This document shows, one piece after another, positions 33,864 through 44,257 of a stretch of DNA of 64,000 nt. The translations under genes were made by a program, and so were the position numbers. The DNA comes from Ancylobacter lacus (GTDB taxonomy: Bacteria; Pseudomonadota; Alphaproteobacteria; Rhizobiales; Xanthobacteraceae). Numbering within the stretch: position 1 is the first letter of the stretch; each line of letters starts with the position of its first letter. The notes beneath the pieces were generated by a model. That model was not told the origin of the DNA. It did not search any database and saw only the letters and a program-made list of their open reading frames with translations. The stretch is from the NCBI RefSeq assembly GCF_018390635.1, contig NZ_JAHBGE010000036.1, forward strand, positions 32,317 through 96,316, given 5' to 3'.

Positions 33864-35510
33864 ATGAGCATGGACATTGAAGCGGCCTTCGCGGCACTGG
33901 CGGCGGATCGTGCGGCCCGGGAGGGCCAGCGCGTGGCCGATCTCTTCGCCGGCGATCCCGGGCGCTTCGCCGCCTTTTCCGCCCGGTTCGAGGACATGCT
34001 GCTCGACGTCTCGAAATGCTCGCTGACGGCGCAGACCCGCGACCTTCTGCTCGACCTCGCCCGCGCCGCCGGGCTGGAGGCCAAGCGCGACGCGATGTTC
34101 TCCGGCGCGCACATCAACATCACCGAGGACCGCGCGGTGCTGCACACCGCGCTGCGCGCGCCGTCCACCCGCCGGCTGGAGGTGGACGGCCAGGACGCCG
34201 TCGCCGACGTCCACGCCGTGCTCGCCGCGATGGGCGGCTTCGCCGAGGGCATCCGCTCCGGCGCGCTGGCGGGGGCCACCGGCAAGCCGATCACCGACGT
34301 GGTGAACATCGGCATCGGCGGCTCCGACCTCGGCCCGGTGATGGCGACGCTGGCGCTGGCGCCCTACCATGACGGCCCGCGTGCCCATTACGTCTCCAAT
34401 GTCGACGGCTCGCATCTCTACGACACGCTGAAGCCGCTCGATCCCGCCTCGACCCTGGTGATCGTCGCCTCCAAGACCTTCACCACCCAGGAGACCATGG
34501 CCAATGCGCAGAGCGCACGGCACTGGCTGGTCTCCGCGCTCGGCGAGGCGGCGGTGGGGCATCATTTCGCCGCCGTCTCCACCGCGCTGGACAAGGTCGC
34601 CGCCTTCGGCATCGCGCCCGACCGGGTGTTCGGCTTCTGGGACTGGGTCGGCGGGCGCTATTCGGTGTGGTCGGCCATCGGCCTGCCGGTGATGATCGCG
34701 GTGGGGCCGGACCGGTTCGAGCAGTTCCTCGCCGGCGGCCACGCCATGGACGAGCATTTCCGCACCGCGCCGCTGGCGCAGAACCTGCCGGTGCTGCTCG
34801 GGCTGGTCGGCATCTGGCACCGCGACGTCTGCCACTACGCCACCCGCGCCGTCATTCCCTATGACCAGCACCTCGCCCGGCTGCCGGCCTATCTCCAGCA
34901 GCTCGACATGGAATCGAACGGCAAGCGCGTGACCCGCGAGGGCCTGCCGGTGGCCCGCGACACCGGCCCGGTGGTGTGGGGCGAGCCCGGCACCAATGGC
35001 CAGCACGCCTTCTTCCAGCTCATCCACCAGGGCACCAGCCCGATCCCGGTGGAATTCCTCGTCGCCGCCCGCGGCCATGAGGAGGACAGCTTCCCCAACC
35101 TGCGGCGCCAGCACGCCATGCTGATCGCCAACTGCCTCGCCCAGTCCGAGGCGCTGATGCGCGGGCGCACGCTGGAGGAGGCCCGCGCCCAGCTTCTCGC
35201 CGGCGGCCACGACGCGGAGAGCGCGGAACGCATCGCCCCGCACCGGGTTTTCCCCGGCGACCGCCCCTCGGTGACGCTCGCCTATGACCGGCTCGACCCC
35301 TACACGCTCGGGCGCGTCATCGCGCTCTACGAGCACCGCGTCTTCGTGGAGGGCGCCATCTGGGACATCAACAGCTTCGACCAGTGGGGCGTCGAGCTTG
35401 GCAAGGAGCTGGCCAATACCCTGCTGCCGGCGGTGGAGAGCGGGCAGGCGCCGGCCTCGCTCAGCGGCTCCTCGGCCGGGCTGCTGGCCCATCTGACCGC
35501 CTCCGCCTGA
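33864..35510 (+). CDS. pgi: Glucose-6-phosphate isomerase
   Basis: A 548-residue cytosolic enzyme that interconverts glucose-6-phosphate and fructose-6-phosphate. Landmarks are [18 protein letters not shown] near the N-terminus, [51 protein letters not shown] and [20 protein letters not shown], all standard for PGI. The length is normal. The ATG at 33864 follows GGAGACAGGC; an ATG four codons earlier is possible. pgm follows 71 bases later on the same strand. Confidence 0.97.
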   Translation: MSMDIEAAFAALAADRAAREGQRVADLFAGDPGRFAAFSARFEDMLLDVSKCSLTAQTRDLLLDLARAAGLEAKRDAMFSGAHINITEDRAVLHTALRAPSTRRLEVDGQDAVADVHAVLAAMGGFAEGIRSGALAGATGKPITDVVNIGIGGSDLGPVMATLALAPYHDGPRAHYVSNVDGSHLYDTLKPLDPASTLVIVASKTFTTQETMANAQSARHWLVSALGEAAVGHHFAAVSTALDKVAAFGIAPDRVFGFWDWVGGRYSVWSAIGLPVMIAVGPDRFEQFLAGGHAMDEHFRTAPLAQNLPVLLGLVGIWHRDVCHYATRAVIPYDQHLARLPAYLQQLDMESNGKRVTREGLPVARDTGPVVWGEPGTNGQHAFFQLIHQGTSPIPVEFLVAARGHEEDSFPNLRRQHAMLIANCLAQSEALMRGRTLEEARAQLLAGGHDAESAERIAPHRVFPGDRPSVTLAYDRLDPYTLGRVIALYEHRVFVEGAIWDINSFDQWGVELGKELANTLLPAVESGQAPASLSGSSAGLLAHLTASA

Positions 35511-35527
35511 TCGCGCCACCCGCCTGA

Positions 35528-37210
<1,683 letters not shown>

Positions 37211-37213
37211 GCC

Positions 37214-37240
37214 GGCCGCGCGCCGCCTTCCGGCGCGGCC
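37214..37240. terminator. Hairpin between convergent pgm and hydroxy-acid dehydrogenase genes
   Basis: GGCCGCGC (37214-37221) pairs with GCGCGGCC (37233-37240) around an 11-base loop, in the 59-base gap between convergent genes. There is no T-tract, so its termination role is positional inference. Confidence 0.4.
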
Positions 37241-37269
37241 TGCCGCTCCCGCCCGCCGCTCCCGCCGGC

Positions 37270-38415
37270 TCAGCCGCGCGGGCGCAGCGCCGCCGGCCCC
37301 AGCGCCTTCAGCTCGGCGACCGAGGTGAGGCCCATCAGCGCCAGCGTCAGGTCCACCTCCTCGGCGAGGTGGGCGATGATGCGGGCGACGCCGGCTTCCC
37401 CGGCGGCGGCAAGGCCATAGACATAGGCCCGCCCCAGCATCACCCCCGAGGCGCCGAGCGCCAGCGCCTTGACGATGTCGGCGCCGCGGCGGAACCCGCT
37501 GTCGACCAGTATGTCGAGCGTGCCCGCCAGCGCCTCGGCGATCTCCGGCAGCATGGCGATGGTGGAGGGGGCGCCGTCGAGCTGGCGCCCGCCATGGTTG
37601 GAGACGACGATGGCGTCCGCCCCGGCCTCGCGCGCGGCCAGCGCGTCCTCCACCGAGAGGATGCCCTTCAGCACCAGCCGGTGCGGCCAGCGCTGGCGCA
37701 GCCACGCGACATCGGCCCAGTTCAGCCGGGTGTCGATGCGGCGGGCGAGATGGCCGGCCTGTTCGAGCGCGCCGTGGCCGAATTCCGGCCGGTGCGCCAC
37801 AGCCCCGCACTGCGGCATCCCCGCCCGCAGCATGTCGAGGCACCAGAACGGGCGCGCCAGCATGCTGGCGCCGAGCCGCGGGGTGATGTGCGTCACCGCG
37901 CGGAAGCCGTTGCGCATGTCGCGCTCGCGCACCGAGGTCACCGCGGTGTCGACGGTGAGGAACAGCGTCGTCACCCCCGCCGCCAGCGCCGCCTCGATCA
38001 GCTCGTCGCGCACCGCCGGGTCGTTGAGCACATAGAGCTGGAAATGCAGCTCCCCGGCGGTGCGGGCGCGCAGCGTGGCGAGCGAGGCGATGGAGAAGGT
38101 GGAGAGCGCCAGCGGGATGCCGGCCGCCGCCGCCGCGCGGGCGGCCAGGATTTCGCCATGGCCGGCATAAAGCCCGAGATAGCCCACCGGCCCCAGCATG
38201 AAGGGCAGCGGCCGCTCGGCGCCGAGGAAGCGGGTCGCCAGGGTGCGGCGGGACGTGTCCACCAGCACGCGCTGGCGCAGGTTCCACCGGCCGAAATCGG
38301 CGCGGTTCGCCGCCAGCGTCTCCTCGGCGAAGGCGCCGCCGTCGATATAGTCGAAGAAGATCTTCGGCAGCCGCCGCCGCGCGGCGCGGCGGGCATCCTC
38401 GACATTGATCAGCAT
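37270..38415 (-). CDS. FMN-dependent alpha-hydroxy-acid dehydrogenase/oxidase
   Basis: A 381-residue FMN barrel enzyme that oxidises a 2-hydroxy acid (lactate, glycolate or mandelate type). The start MLINVEDARRAARRRLPKIF is typical of LldD/mandelate dehydrogenase. Active-site elements include FLTVDTAVTSVRERDMRNGF and the catalytic histidine in IVVSNHGGRQLDG, and the terminal phosphate loop is ILVDSGFRRGADIVKALALG. It is the last gene of the 37-43 kb cluster, and its ATG overlaps the end of the preceding kinase gene by seven bases. The actual substrate should be the hydroxy acid made by the upstream enzymes. Confidence 0.9.
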   Translation of the reverse strand: MLINVEDARRAARRRLPKIFFDYIDGGAFAEETLAANRADFGRWNLRQRVLVDTSRRTLATRFLGAERPLPFMLGPVGYLGLYAGHGEILAARAAAAAGIPLALSTFSIASLATLRARTAGELHFQLYVLNDPAVRDELIEAALAAGVTTLFLTVDTAVTSVRERDMRNGFRAVTHITPRLGASMLARPFWCLDMLRAGMPQCGAVAHRPEFGHGALEQAGHLARRIDTRLNWADVAWLRQRWPHRLVLKGILSVEDALAAREAGADAIVVSNHGGRQLDGAPSTIAMLPEIAEALAGTLDILVDSGFRRGADIVKALALGASGVMLGRAYVYGLAAAGEAGVARIIAHLAEEVDLTLALMGLTSVAELKALGPAALRPRG

Positions 38416-39716
38416 GGCACGCGCCCGGCCGCCGGGGTGATGGCGTCGAAGAACGCCGTCACCATATCCGCGCCCCCGACCGGCTCGGAGCCGACCATCG
38501 TCGCCACCGACAGGCCGATGAGCGAGGAGGTGGGGGTATGGTTCCGCGCGCCGGCGCGCAGGTTCATCACCAGCGTCGGGCACAGGAACAGCGCGAGCCG
38601 CACCACCTCCCGCCAGTCCGCCGGCAGCAGGCCGCGGCCGGCGAGGTCGGCCAGCAGCGGGCGCCACACCCGCTCCGCCTTCACCGCCAGCAGCTCGCGC
38701 CGCACCGGGGAGAGCGCCCAGTCGGTCTCGACCACCAGCACCCCGCCGGCGCGGCGGGCGGTGGCGCAGAAGCGCGCGGTCGCCTCCGCCGGGTCGTAGA
38801 GCCAGAAGGGGTGGGCGAAGACATTGTGGAAGGTGGACTTCACCTCCGCCAGCAGCGCCGGCACATCGGCGCCGGCAAAGGCCGGGTCGAACATCGACAG
38901 CGCCGGCCCGGCCGGGGTGCGGGCGAACCAGACATTGGCGTTGTGGGCGTCGCCATGGGCCACCACGCCGCCGGCATCGGCGAGGCGGCGCGGGTCGAGC
39001 CGGGCATGGGCGGCGGCGAACAGCGCGCCGAGCGTGCGGGCATAGCGCCGCCCGTTCACCTCGACCTGCAGCGCCGCCAGTTCCTCCCAGGGCAGGGTGA
39101 GGCCGGGGAAGACGACCTCCTGCCCGACATAGAAATCCTTCAGCCGGCCGCCGGGAAAGGCCCCGGTGCCGCGGGCGACGATGCGCTCGTGGAACAGCCG
39201 GTGCACCGGCTCGGCGGCCGATTGCTCGGGGGTGATCGGGTGCAGCGTGGCGCGGTAGACCGCGGCGAGCCGGTCGGCAAGGCCGCGCTCGGCGGCCACC
39301 GCCTCCGCGCGGGCGTCGTCGTCGTCCGCGAGGTCGAGGGCGCGCAGCACGTCGGAGAAGCGCGGGTCGTCGCGGCGGCGGTAGACCAGGATCTGCTCGC
39401 CCGGCAGGCGCGAGACATGCACCGGCTGGTCCACCGGCAGGCCGGCGCGGGCGAGGATTTCGGCGCGGTAATATTCCCCGCTCATCGCCTCCTCGCCCTC
39501 TTCCTGGTGGAACTTGAAGAAGAAGGCCTCGCCCCCGGCCTCGAAGAAGCCGTTGAGCGAATTGAGGCTGTACTGGTCGCGGTTGATCGCCAGCGCCTCG
39601 GGCGCGAGTCCGAACAGGTCGGCCAGCAGCCCGGCCAGCGCCGCCTCCGCCGCCGGCAGGTCGTGGGCGGCGAGGGCGCGGATTTCCGCGGTGCGGCTGC
39701 GGGCGTGGGCGTTCAT
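38409..39716 (-). CDS. Phosphotransferase-fold (APH/choline kinase-like) protein
   Basis: A 435-residue protein of the aminoglycoside phosphotransferase-like kinase fold. The ATP lysine lies in AFFFKFHQEEGEE, the catalytic loop is VVAHGDAHNANVWF, and the metal aspartate is in SMFDPAFAGADVP. This fold phosphorylates small hydroxylated molecules. The gene sits inside an oxidation gene cluster with overlapping starts (ATGA with the dehydrogenase upstream, seven bases with the oxidase downstream). The substrate is more likely a small metabolite than an antibiotic. It does not look like a known resistance enzyme. Confidence 0.75.
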   Translation of the reverse strand: MNAHARSRTAEIRALAAHDLPAAEAALAGLLADLFGLAPEALAINRDQYSLNSLNGFFEAGGEAFFFKFHQEEGEEAMSGEYYRAEILARAGLPVDQPVHVSRLPGEQILVYRRRDDPRFSDVLRALDLADDDDARAEAVAAERGLADRLAAVYRATLHPITPEQSAAEPVHRLFHERIVARGTGAFPGGRLKDFYVGQEVVFPGLTLPWEELAALQVEVNGRRYARTLGALFAAAHARLDPRRLADAGGVVAHGDAHNANVWFARTPAGPALSMFDPAFAGADVPALLAEVKSTFHNVFAHPFWLYDPAEATARFCATARRAGGVLVVETDWALSPVRRELLAVKAERVWRPLLADLAGRGLLPADWREVVRLALFLCPTLVMNLRAGARNHTPTSSLIGLSVATMVGSEPVGGADMVTAFFDAITPAAGRVPC

Positions 39717-40741
39717 GCGGGCAGCGGTCCGTTCGGGCGGATGATGGTCTTGAGGCCGCCCGCCGCGCCGGCCAGCAGCCGCTCATAGGCGGCGGGCACC
39801 GCATCGAGCCCGATCTGCCAGTCTATCAGCCGGGCGAGGTCGCCCGCCAGCGGCCCGAGCAGCGCCACGGCGGCGGGCAGCTCGTCGGTGAAGGCGTGGC
39901 AGCCGATGAGCGCGATCTCCCGCTCCACCAGCACGTTGGGGTCGATGTCGAGGCCGCCGTGATAGATGCCGACCAGCGCCAGCCGGGCGCCGGGCTCCAG
40001 CACGCCGAGCAGCGCGCGCAGCGCGGCCACGCTGCCGGTCGCCTCGATCGCGGCGGGGGCGCCGCCGCCGAGCGCCGCCCGCACCGCCTCCGGCTGAAGC
40101 TCCACCGTCCGCGCGCCGGTGACCGCGGCGACGAGGCCGGCGCGCTCGGCGTTGCGGTCGGCGATCAGCACCTCGCCGTCGTGGCGGCGGGCGAGCACCA
40201 GCGCGGCGAGCCCGCCGATCGGCCCGCAGCCGGCCACCAGCACCGGCTGGCCCGGCCGGGGCGCGAGGCGAGAGACCGCGTGCAATGCCACCGCCAGCGG
40301 CTCGGCCATGGCGGAGACGGCGGGGTCGATGTCGCCGCCGATCGGCAGCAGCAGGCGGGCGGGAAGCACGACCTGTTCGGCGAAGCCGCCGTCGCAGGCC
40401 TCGCCGACGAAGCCGAGCCGGGCGCACAGGTGCCGGTCGCCGCGCGCGCAGGCCGGGCATTGCCCGCACCAGAACCGCGAATCCGCGACCACCGCGTCGC
40501 CGGGCGCGAAGCCTTCGACGCCGGGGCCGACCGCCTCGACGATGCCGGCCAGCTCATGCCCGCCGGTGGAGGGCGCGCGGGTGATCCACTGGCCGGTGCG
40601 GAAATTGTGAAGGTCGGAGCCGCAGATGCCGGCCGCCGTCACCTTCAGCCGCACCCAGCCCGCTTCCGGCGTGCCGGGGGCCGGGATGTCTTCGACCCTG
40701 AGGTCGCCCGCCGCGTGAAGCCGCACCGCCTTCATCGTCAT
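39713..40741 (-). CDS. Zinc-dependent alcohol dehydrogenase (MDR superfamily)
   Basis: A 342-residue MDR enzyme of the sorbitol/threonine dehydrogenase branch. Catalytic zinc residues are in AGICGSDLHNF and STGGHELAG; the structural zinc lobe CGQCPACARGDRHLC is complete. The Rossmann loop is VAGCGPIGGLAALVLA. It should oxidise a secondary or primary alcohol of a polyol with NAD. The start MTMKAVRL at 40741 is four bases after the HisD-like stop, and the stop overlaps the next gene as ATGA. Third gene of the cluster. Confidence 0.9.
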   Translation of the reverse strand: MTMKAVRLHAAGDLRVEDIPAPGTPEAGWVRLKVTAAGICGSDLHNFRTGQWITRAPSTGGHELAGIVEAVGPGVEGFAPGDAVVADSRFWCGQCPACARGDRHLCARLGFVGEACDGGFAEQVVLPARLLLPIGGDIDPAVSAMAEPLAVALHAVSRLAPRPGQPVLVAGCGPIGGLAALVLARRHDGEVLIADRNAERAGLVAAVTGARTVELQPEAVRAALGGGAPAAIEATGSVAALRALLGVLEPGARLALVGIYHGGLDIDPNVLVEREIALIGCHAFTDELPAAVALLGPLAGDLARLIDWQIGLDAVPAAYERLLAGAAGGLKTIIRPNGPLPA

Positions 40742-40745
40742 GGCC

Positions 40746-42074
40746 TCAGCGTGCGCCGAGGTAGGGCGCGCGCATCTCCGACACCGCGTTCTCGTGGCTG
40801 GAGAAGCCCTCGTAGCGCGCCAGCCGGCGGGCATTGCCGGCCAGCTCGGGGTAGGCGGCGGAGGTGACGTAGCCGATGGAGGAACGCTTGACGAAATCCG
40901 TCACCGAGAGCGGGCCGCAGGTGCGGGCCCAGCGGCTGGTCGGCAGCACGGCATTGGGGCCGAGCACGAAATTGGCGATGGTCACCGGCGTGTGCGGCCC
41001 CAGCAGGATTTCCGCGGCGTTGGTGAGCCGGCCGAGATGGATGAAGGGCTCGGTGGAGAGCACTTCGAGATGCTCGGGGGCGTAGTCGTTGACGAAGCGG
41101 TAGCTCTCCTCCAGCGAGGGGGTGAGCACGATGCCGCCGAACGGCCCGCCCAGCACCGCCTTCGAGAAGGCGACGCGTTGCTCGGTCATCGCCGCCCAGT
41201 GGGCGGGCAGGGCGGCCATCGCCTCCTCGGCGACGCGGCGGGAATGGGTGACGATGTAGGCCGAGGAATCCGGGCCGTGCTCGGCCTCGATCAGCACATC
41301 GAGCGCGGCCAGCCCGCCATGGATGCTGTCATCGGCGAAGATGATCGCCTCGGAGGGGCCGGCGGGGGTGCCGGTGTCGATGAGGTGGGAGAGCGAGCGC
41401 TTGGCCGCCACCACGAAGGGGCTGCCGGGGCCGACGATCTTCACCGCCTTCTTCACGGTCTGCGTGCCGAAGGTGACCGCCGCCACCGCCTGCGCGCCGC
41501 CGCACTTGTAGACCGTCTCCACCCCGGCGAGGCGGGCGGCGACCAGCGTGGCGGCATCGACGCTGCCATCGGCGGTGGGCGGGGTGACGATGGCGATGTT
41601 CGGCACCCCGGCCACGGCGGCCGGCACCGCCGTCATCATGGTGACGGAGGGAAAGGCGCCCTTGCCGCGCGGCACATAGAGCGCGACGGAATCGATCGGC
41701 AGGAAGCGGTCGCCGGCATAGGCGCCGGGGCGGATTTCCTTCAGCGTCATGGTTTCGGGGCGCTGCTCCTCGTGGAAGGAGCGGATATTGCCGATGCCGT
41801 AGCGGATCGCCTCCACCACCTCGGGCTCGACCAGGGCGAAGGCGGCGTCGAACTCGGCTTCCGTCACCTTCAGCCGGTCGGCGGTGATGTCGGCCTTGTC
41901 GAACTCCCGGCCGAAGCGGGCGAGGGCCTCGTCGCCCTCGCTGCGCACCGCCTCGATGATCGGCTGAACCCGCGCGAGGAAGCCGGAGAGGTCGGTTTCG
42001 GAGCGGCGCAGCAGCGCGGCGCGCTGCTCGCCGGTCAGGGTCGCGATCTCGTGGAAGGAACAGATGCCGGTCAT
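40746..42074 (-). CDS. Divergent histidinol dehydrogenase-like enzyme
   Basis: A 442-residue HisD-superfamily NAD dehydrogenase. Conserved landmarks include YVPRGKGAFPSVTMMTAVPA, IVGPGSPFVVAAKR, GPSEAIIFADDS and NDYAPEHLEVL. But two of the four E. coli HisD zinc ligands are changed: the Gln of the QAEH motif is Glu here (EAEHGPDS), and the Asp of AGDY aligns with Asn (IANFVLGPN). The neighbours are all catabolic oxidoreductases, not his genes. It resembles HisD homologues such as HpsN that oxidise dihydroxypropanesulfonate, a possibility rather than an assignment. The 48 bases upstream hold an operator-like repeat. Confidence 0.82.
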   Translation of the reverse strand: MTGICSFHEIATLTGEQRAALLRRSETDLSGFLARVQPIIEAVRSEGDEALARFGREFDKADITADRLKVTEAEFDAAFALVEPEVVEAIRYGIGNIRSFHEEQRPETMTLKEIRPGAYAGDRFLPIDSVALYVPRGKGAFPSVTMMTAVPAAVAGVPNIAIVTPPTADGSVDAATLVAARLAGVETVYKCGGAQAVAAVTFGTQTVKKAVKIVGPGSPFVVAAKRSLSHLIDTGTPAGPSEAIIFADDSIHGGLAALDVLIEAEHGPDSSAYIVTHSRRVAEEAMAALPAHWAAMTEQRVAFSKAVLGGPFGGIVLTPSLEESYRFVNDYAPEHLEVLSTEPFIHLGRLTNAAEILLGPHTPVTIANFVLGPNAVLPTSRWARTCGPLSVTDFVKRSSIGYVTSAAYPELAGNARRLARYEGFSSHENAVSEMRAPYLGAR

Positions 42075-42106
42075 GGACGACGCCTCGGAGGAGGGGAAAG
42101 CGGGCG

Positions 42107-42124
42107 AATATGTATAGCCATATT
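42107..42124. promoter_or_regulatory. Inverted repeat ahead of the HisD-like gene
   Basis: AATATG (42107-42112) and CATATT (42119-42124) with a six-base spacer lie 33-50 bases upstream of the HisD-like start, in the only AT-rich patch of the 118-base gap. Its size fits a dimeric repressor (GntR- or LacI-type) site. No regulator gene is adjacent. Confidence 0.45.
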
Positions 42125-42192
42125 ACCGGGGAGGGGAGGCTAAAAAAGCGCCGCCGGCTGCATCGGGATAAGGCATGCGGCCGTGCCGGCGC

Positions 42193-42963
42193 CTAGGCGG
42201 CGGCGAGGAACCCGCCATCCACCGCGAGGCACTGGCCGGTGACATAGGCCGACGCATCGGAGGCGAGGAACACCGCGGTGCCGGCGAGATCGCCCAGCTC
42301 GCCGAAGCGCCCCAACGGAATCTTGCCCAGCATCGCCCTCTGCCAGCCCTCGCTGCCGTAGAAGACCTCGGTCATGGCGGTGCGGAAATAGCCGGGCGCG
42401 ATGGCGTTGACGCGAATGCCGAGCGGTGCCCATTCCGCAGCCAGCGCCCGCGTCATGCCGAGCAGGCCGGTCTTGGAGGAGCCGTAGGGAACGGCGGTGG
42501 GAATGCCGACCTCGGAGGTGAGCGAGCACAGATTGACGATGGCGCCGCCATGGCCGTCGGCTTTCATCACCCGCGCCGCCGCCTGGGCGCAGAAGAAGGC
42601 GCCCTTGAGGTTGGTGTCGAGAATGCGGTCCCACAGCGCCTCCTCCACCTCCAGCGAGGGGCACACCTCCTCGACCCCGGCATTGTTGATGAGGATGTCG
42701 AGCCCGCCGAGCGCGCGGGCCGCCTCCGCGGTGGCGGCGCGGCAGCGGGCGACGTCGGTGACGTCGAGCGCGACGGGCACCGCGCGCCGGCCTTTCGCCT
42801 CGATGGCGTCGCACAGCTCGACCAGCGCGCCGGTGGCCCGGGCCGCCACCGCGACATCGGCCCCCGCCGCCGCCAGCGCCTCCGCCAGCGCCCGGCCGAT
42901 GCCGCGGCTGGCGCCGGTGACGAGGGCCTTGCGGCCGCGGAGGTCGAACAGGGCGGGGGACAT
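42193..42963 (-). CDS. SDR-family oxidoreductase
   Basis: A 256-residue short-chain dehydrogenase. The nucleotide loop is TGASRGIGRALAEALA, NAGVEEV marks the NAG strand, and the catalytic set is Ser in NLCSLTSEVG, then Y-x3-K in PYGSSKTGLLG. The C-terminal GYFRTAMTEVFYGSEGWQRA and VTGQCLAVDGGF are typical. It should interconvert an alcohol and a ketone. The ATG at 42963 has an AAGGAG site; the frame is open upstream to 43203 without a better start. It leads the minus-strand cluster, 118 bases ahead of the HisD-like gene. Confidence 0.92.
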   Translation of the reverse strand: MSPALFDLRGRKALVTGASRGIGRALAEALAAAGADVAVAARATGALVELCDAIEAKGRRAVPVALDVTDVARCRAATAEAARALGGLDILINNAGVEEVCPSLEVEEALWDRILDTNLKGAFFCAQAAARVMKADGHGGAIVNLCSLTSEVGIPTAVPYGSSKTGLLGMTRALAAEWAPLGIRVNAIAPGYFRTAMTEVFYGSEGWQRAMLGKIPLGRFGELGDLAGTAVFLASDASAYVTGQCLAVDGGFLAAA

Positions 42964-43226
42964 GGGGCTCTCCTTCGGGCGGCCGGCGCGGCGGCGCCGG
43001 CGGATGTCGGGTGCGGGAGCGGTGACGCCGGCCGATGCCGGCACCGCGGTCGTCGCGGCAGCGTGAGCAACTTCGGGGCCACCCCCTGGCGGCGGCGTTC
43101 TCCGCCGGCCCGATGCGGCGGGGCCGCACCCCGGCCGTTTCCACCGGCCGCGCCGTGCCATGGCTTGCCGGGGAGGGGGGGACAGTCTATCGCGGGTGGA
43201 CAAGACGAAGGCGAGGGGGCGAGGGA

Positions 43227-44246
43227 ATGGGTGGGCGCAGCGTCCGGGTCATGCTGGGCATCTCGACGGCGATCCTGGTTGCGGCGGCGCTCAAGATCGC
43301 GAGCGGGGTGTTCGCGCCGGTGGCCTTCGCGCTGTTCGTGATCGCGCTGGTGTGGCCGCTGCAGAAGCGGCTGGAGGCCGGCCTGCCGAAGCTGGTGGCG
43401 ATGCTGCTCACGCTCGGCCTCACCGTGCTGGTGGTCGGCGTGCTGGGCTACATGGTGGTGTGGGGCTTCAGCCATGCCGGGCAGTGGCTCATCGTCAACG
43501 CCGCCCGGTTCCAGGCGCTCTATACCGATCTCGCCGGCCAGCTCGAGGAGCTCGGCATCTATTCCGCCGGCATGTTCGCCGACACCTTCAATGTCGGCTG
43601 GCTGATCCGGCTGTTCCAGTCGCTGGCGGCCCGGCTGAACGGCATGGCGGGCTTCGCGGTCGTGACCTTCATCTTTATCATGCTCGGCCTGCTGGAGGTC
43701 GGCATCATGACCCGCAAGCTCGCCGCGTTCGACGCGCCGTGGAGCGCCCGGCTGCTGGCGGCGGGCGGCGACATCGCCCGCAAGTTCCGGCTCTACATGC
43801 GGGTGCGCACGGTGATGAGCCTCGTCACCGGCCTGACCTTCTGGGGCTTCGCCGCGCTGCTGGGGCTGGACCTCGCGGTGGAATGGGGCGTCATCGCCTT
43901 CGCGCTGAACTATGTGCCGTTCATCGGCCCGCTGGTGGCGACGCTGCTGCCCACCCTGTTCGCCTTCGCCCAGTTCGGGGCGTGGGAGGTGGCGGTGGCG
44001 GTGTTCCTCGGCATGAACGTCATCCAGTTCTTCACCGGCAGCTACATCGAGCCGCGCGTGGCGGGGGCGGCGCTGGCGGTCTCGCCCTTCATCGTGCTGC
44101 TGGCGGTGTTCTTCTGGGCCTTCATGTGGGGCATCGCCGGCGCCTTCATCGGCGTGCCGCTGACGCTGGCGGCGATCACCATCTGTGCCCACACCGAGGC
44201 GGCGCGCTGGGTGGCGGAGCTGCTGTCCGGCCGCAGCGAGGCCTGA
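43227..44246 (+). CDS. AI-2E/TqsA-family transporter
   Basis: A 339-residue membrane protein with about eight helices, an internal soluble segment (VNAARFQALYTDLAGQLEEL) and the family signature FALNYVPFIGPLVATLLPTL at the centre of the second half, followed by SYIEPRVAGAALAVSPFIVL. Members of this family export autoinducer-2 or act as sodium/proton antiporters; the real substrate is usually unknown. The ATG at 43227 has GAGGG ahead. It is followed 11 bases later by the hydrolase at 44258 and may share its transcript. Confidence 0.9.
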   Translation: MGGRSVRVMLGISTAILVAAALKIASGVFAPVAFALFVIALVWPLQKRLEAGLPKLVAMLLTLGLTVLVVGVLGYMVVWGFSHAGQWLIVNAARFQALYTDLAGQLEELGIYSAGMFADTFNVGWLIRLFQSLAARLNGMAGFAVVTFIFIMLGLLEVGIMTRKLAAFDAPWSARLLAAGGDIARKFRLYMRVRTVMSLVTGLTFWGFAALLGLDLAVEWGVIAFALNYVPFIGPLVATLLPTLFAFAQFGAWEVAVAVFLGMNVIQFFTGSYIEPRVAGAALAVSPFIVLLAVFFWAFMWGIAGAFIGVPLTLAAITICAHTEAARWVAELLSGRSEA

Positions 44247-44257
44247 GGAGACACGGC

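Noticed and set aside
38409..39716. Antibiotic-resistance aminoglycoside kinase
   Set aside because: Only the kinase fold is shared; the gene is embedded by overlaps in a metabolic cluster.
40746..42074. hisD of the histidine pathway
   Set aside because: Two zinc ligands are altered and all neighbours are catabolic oxidoreductases.
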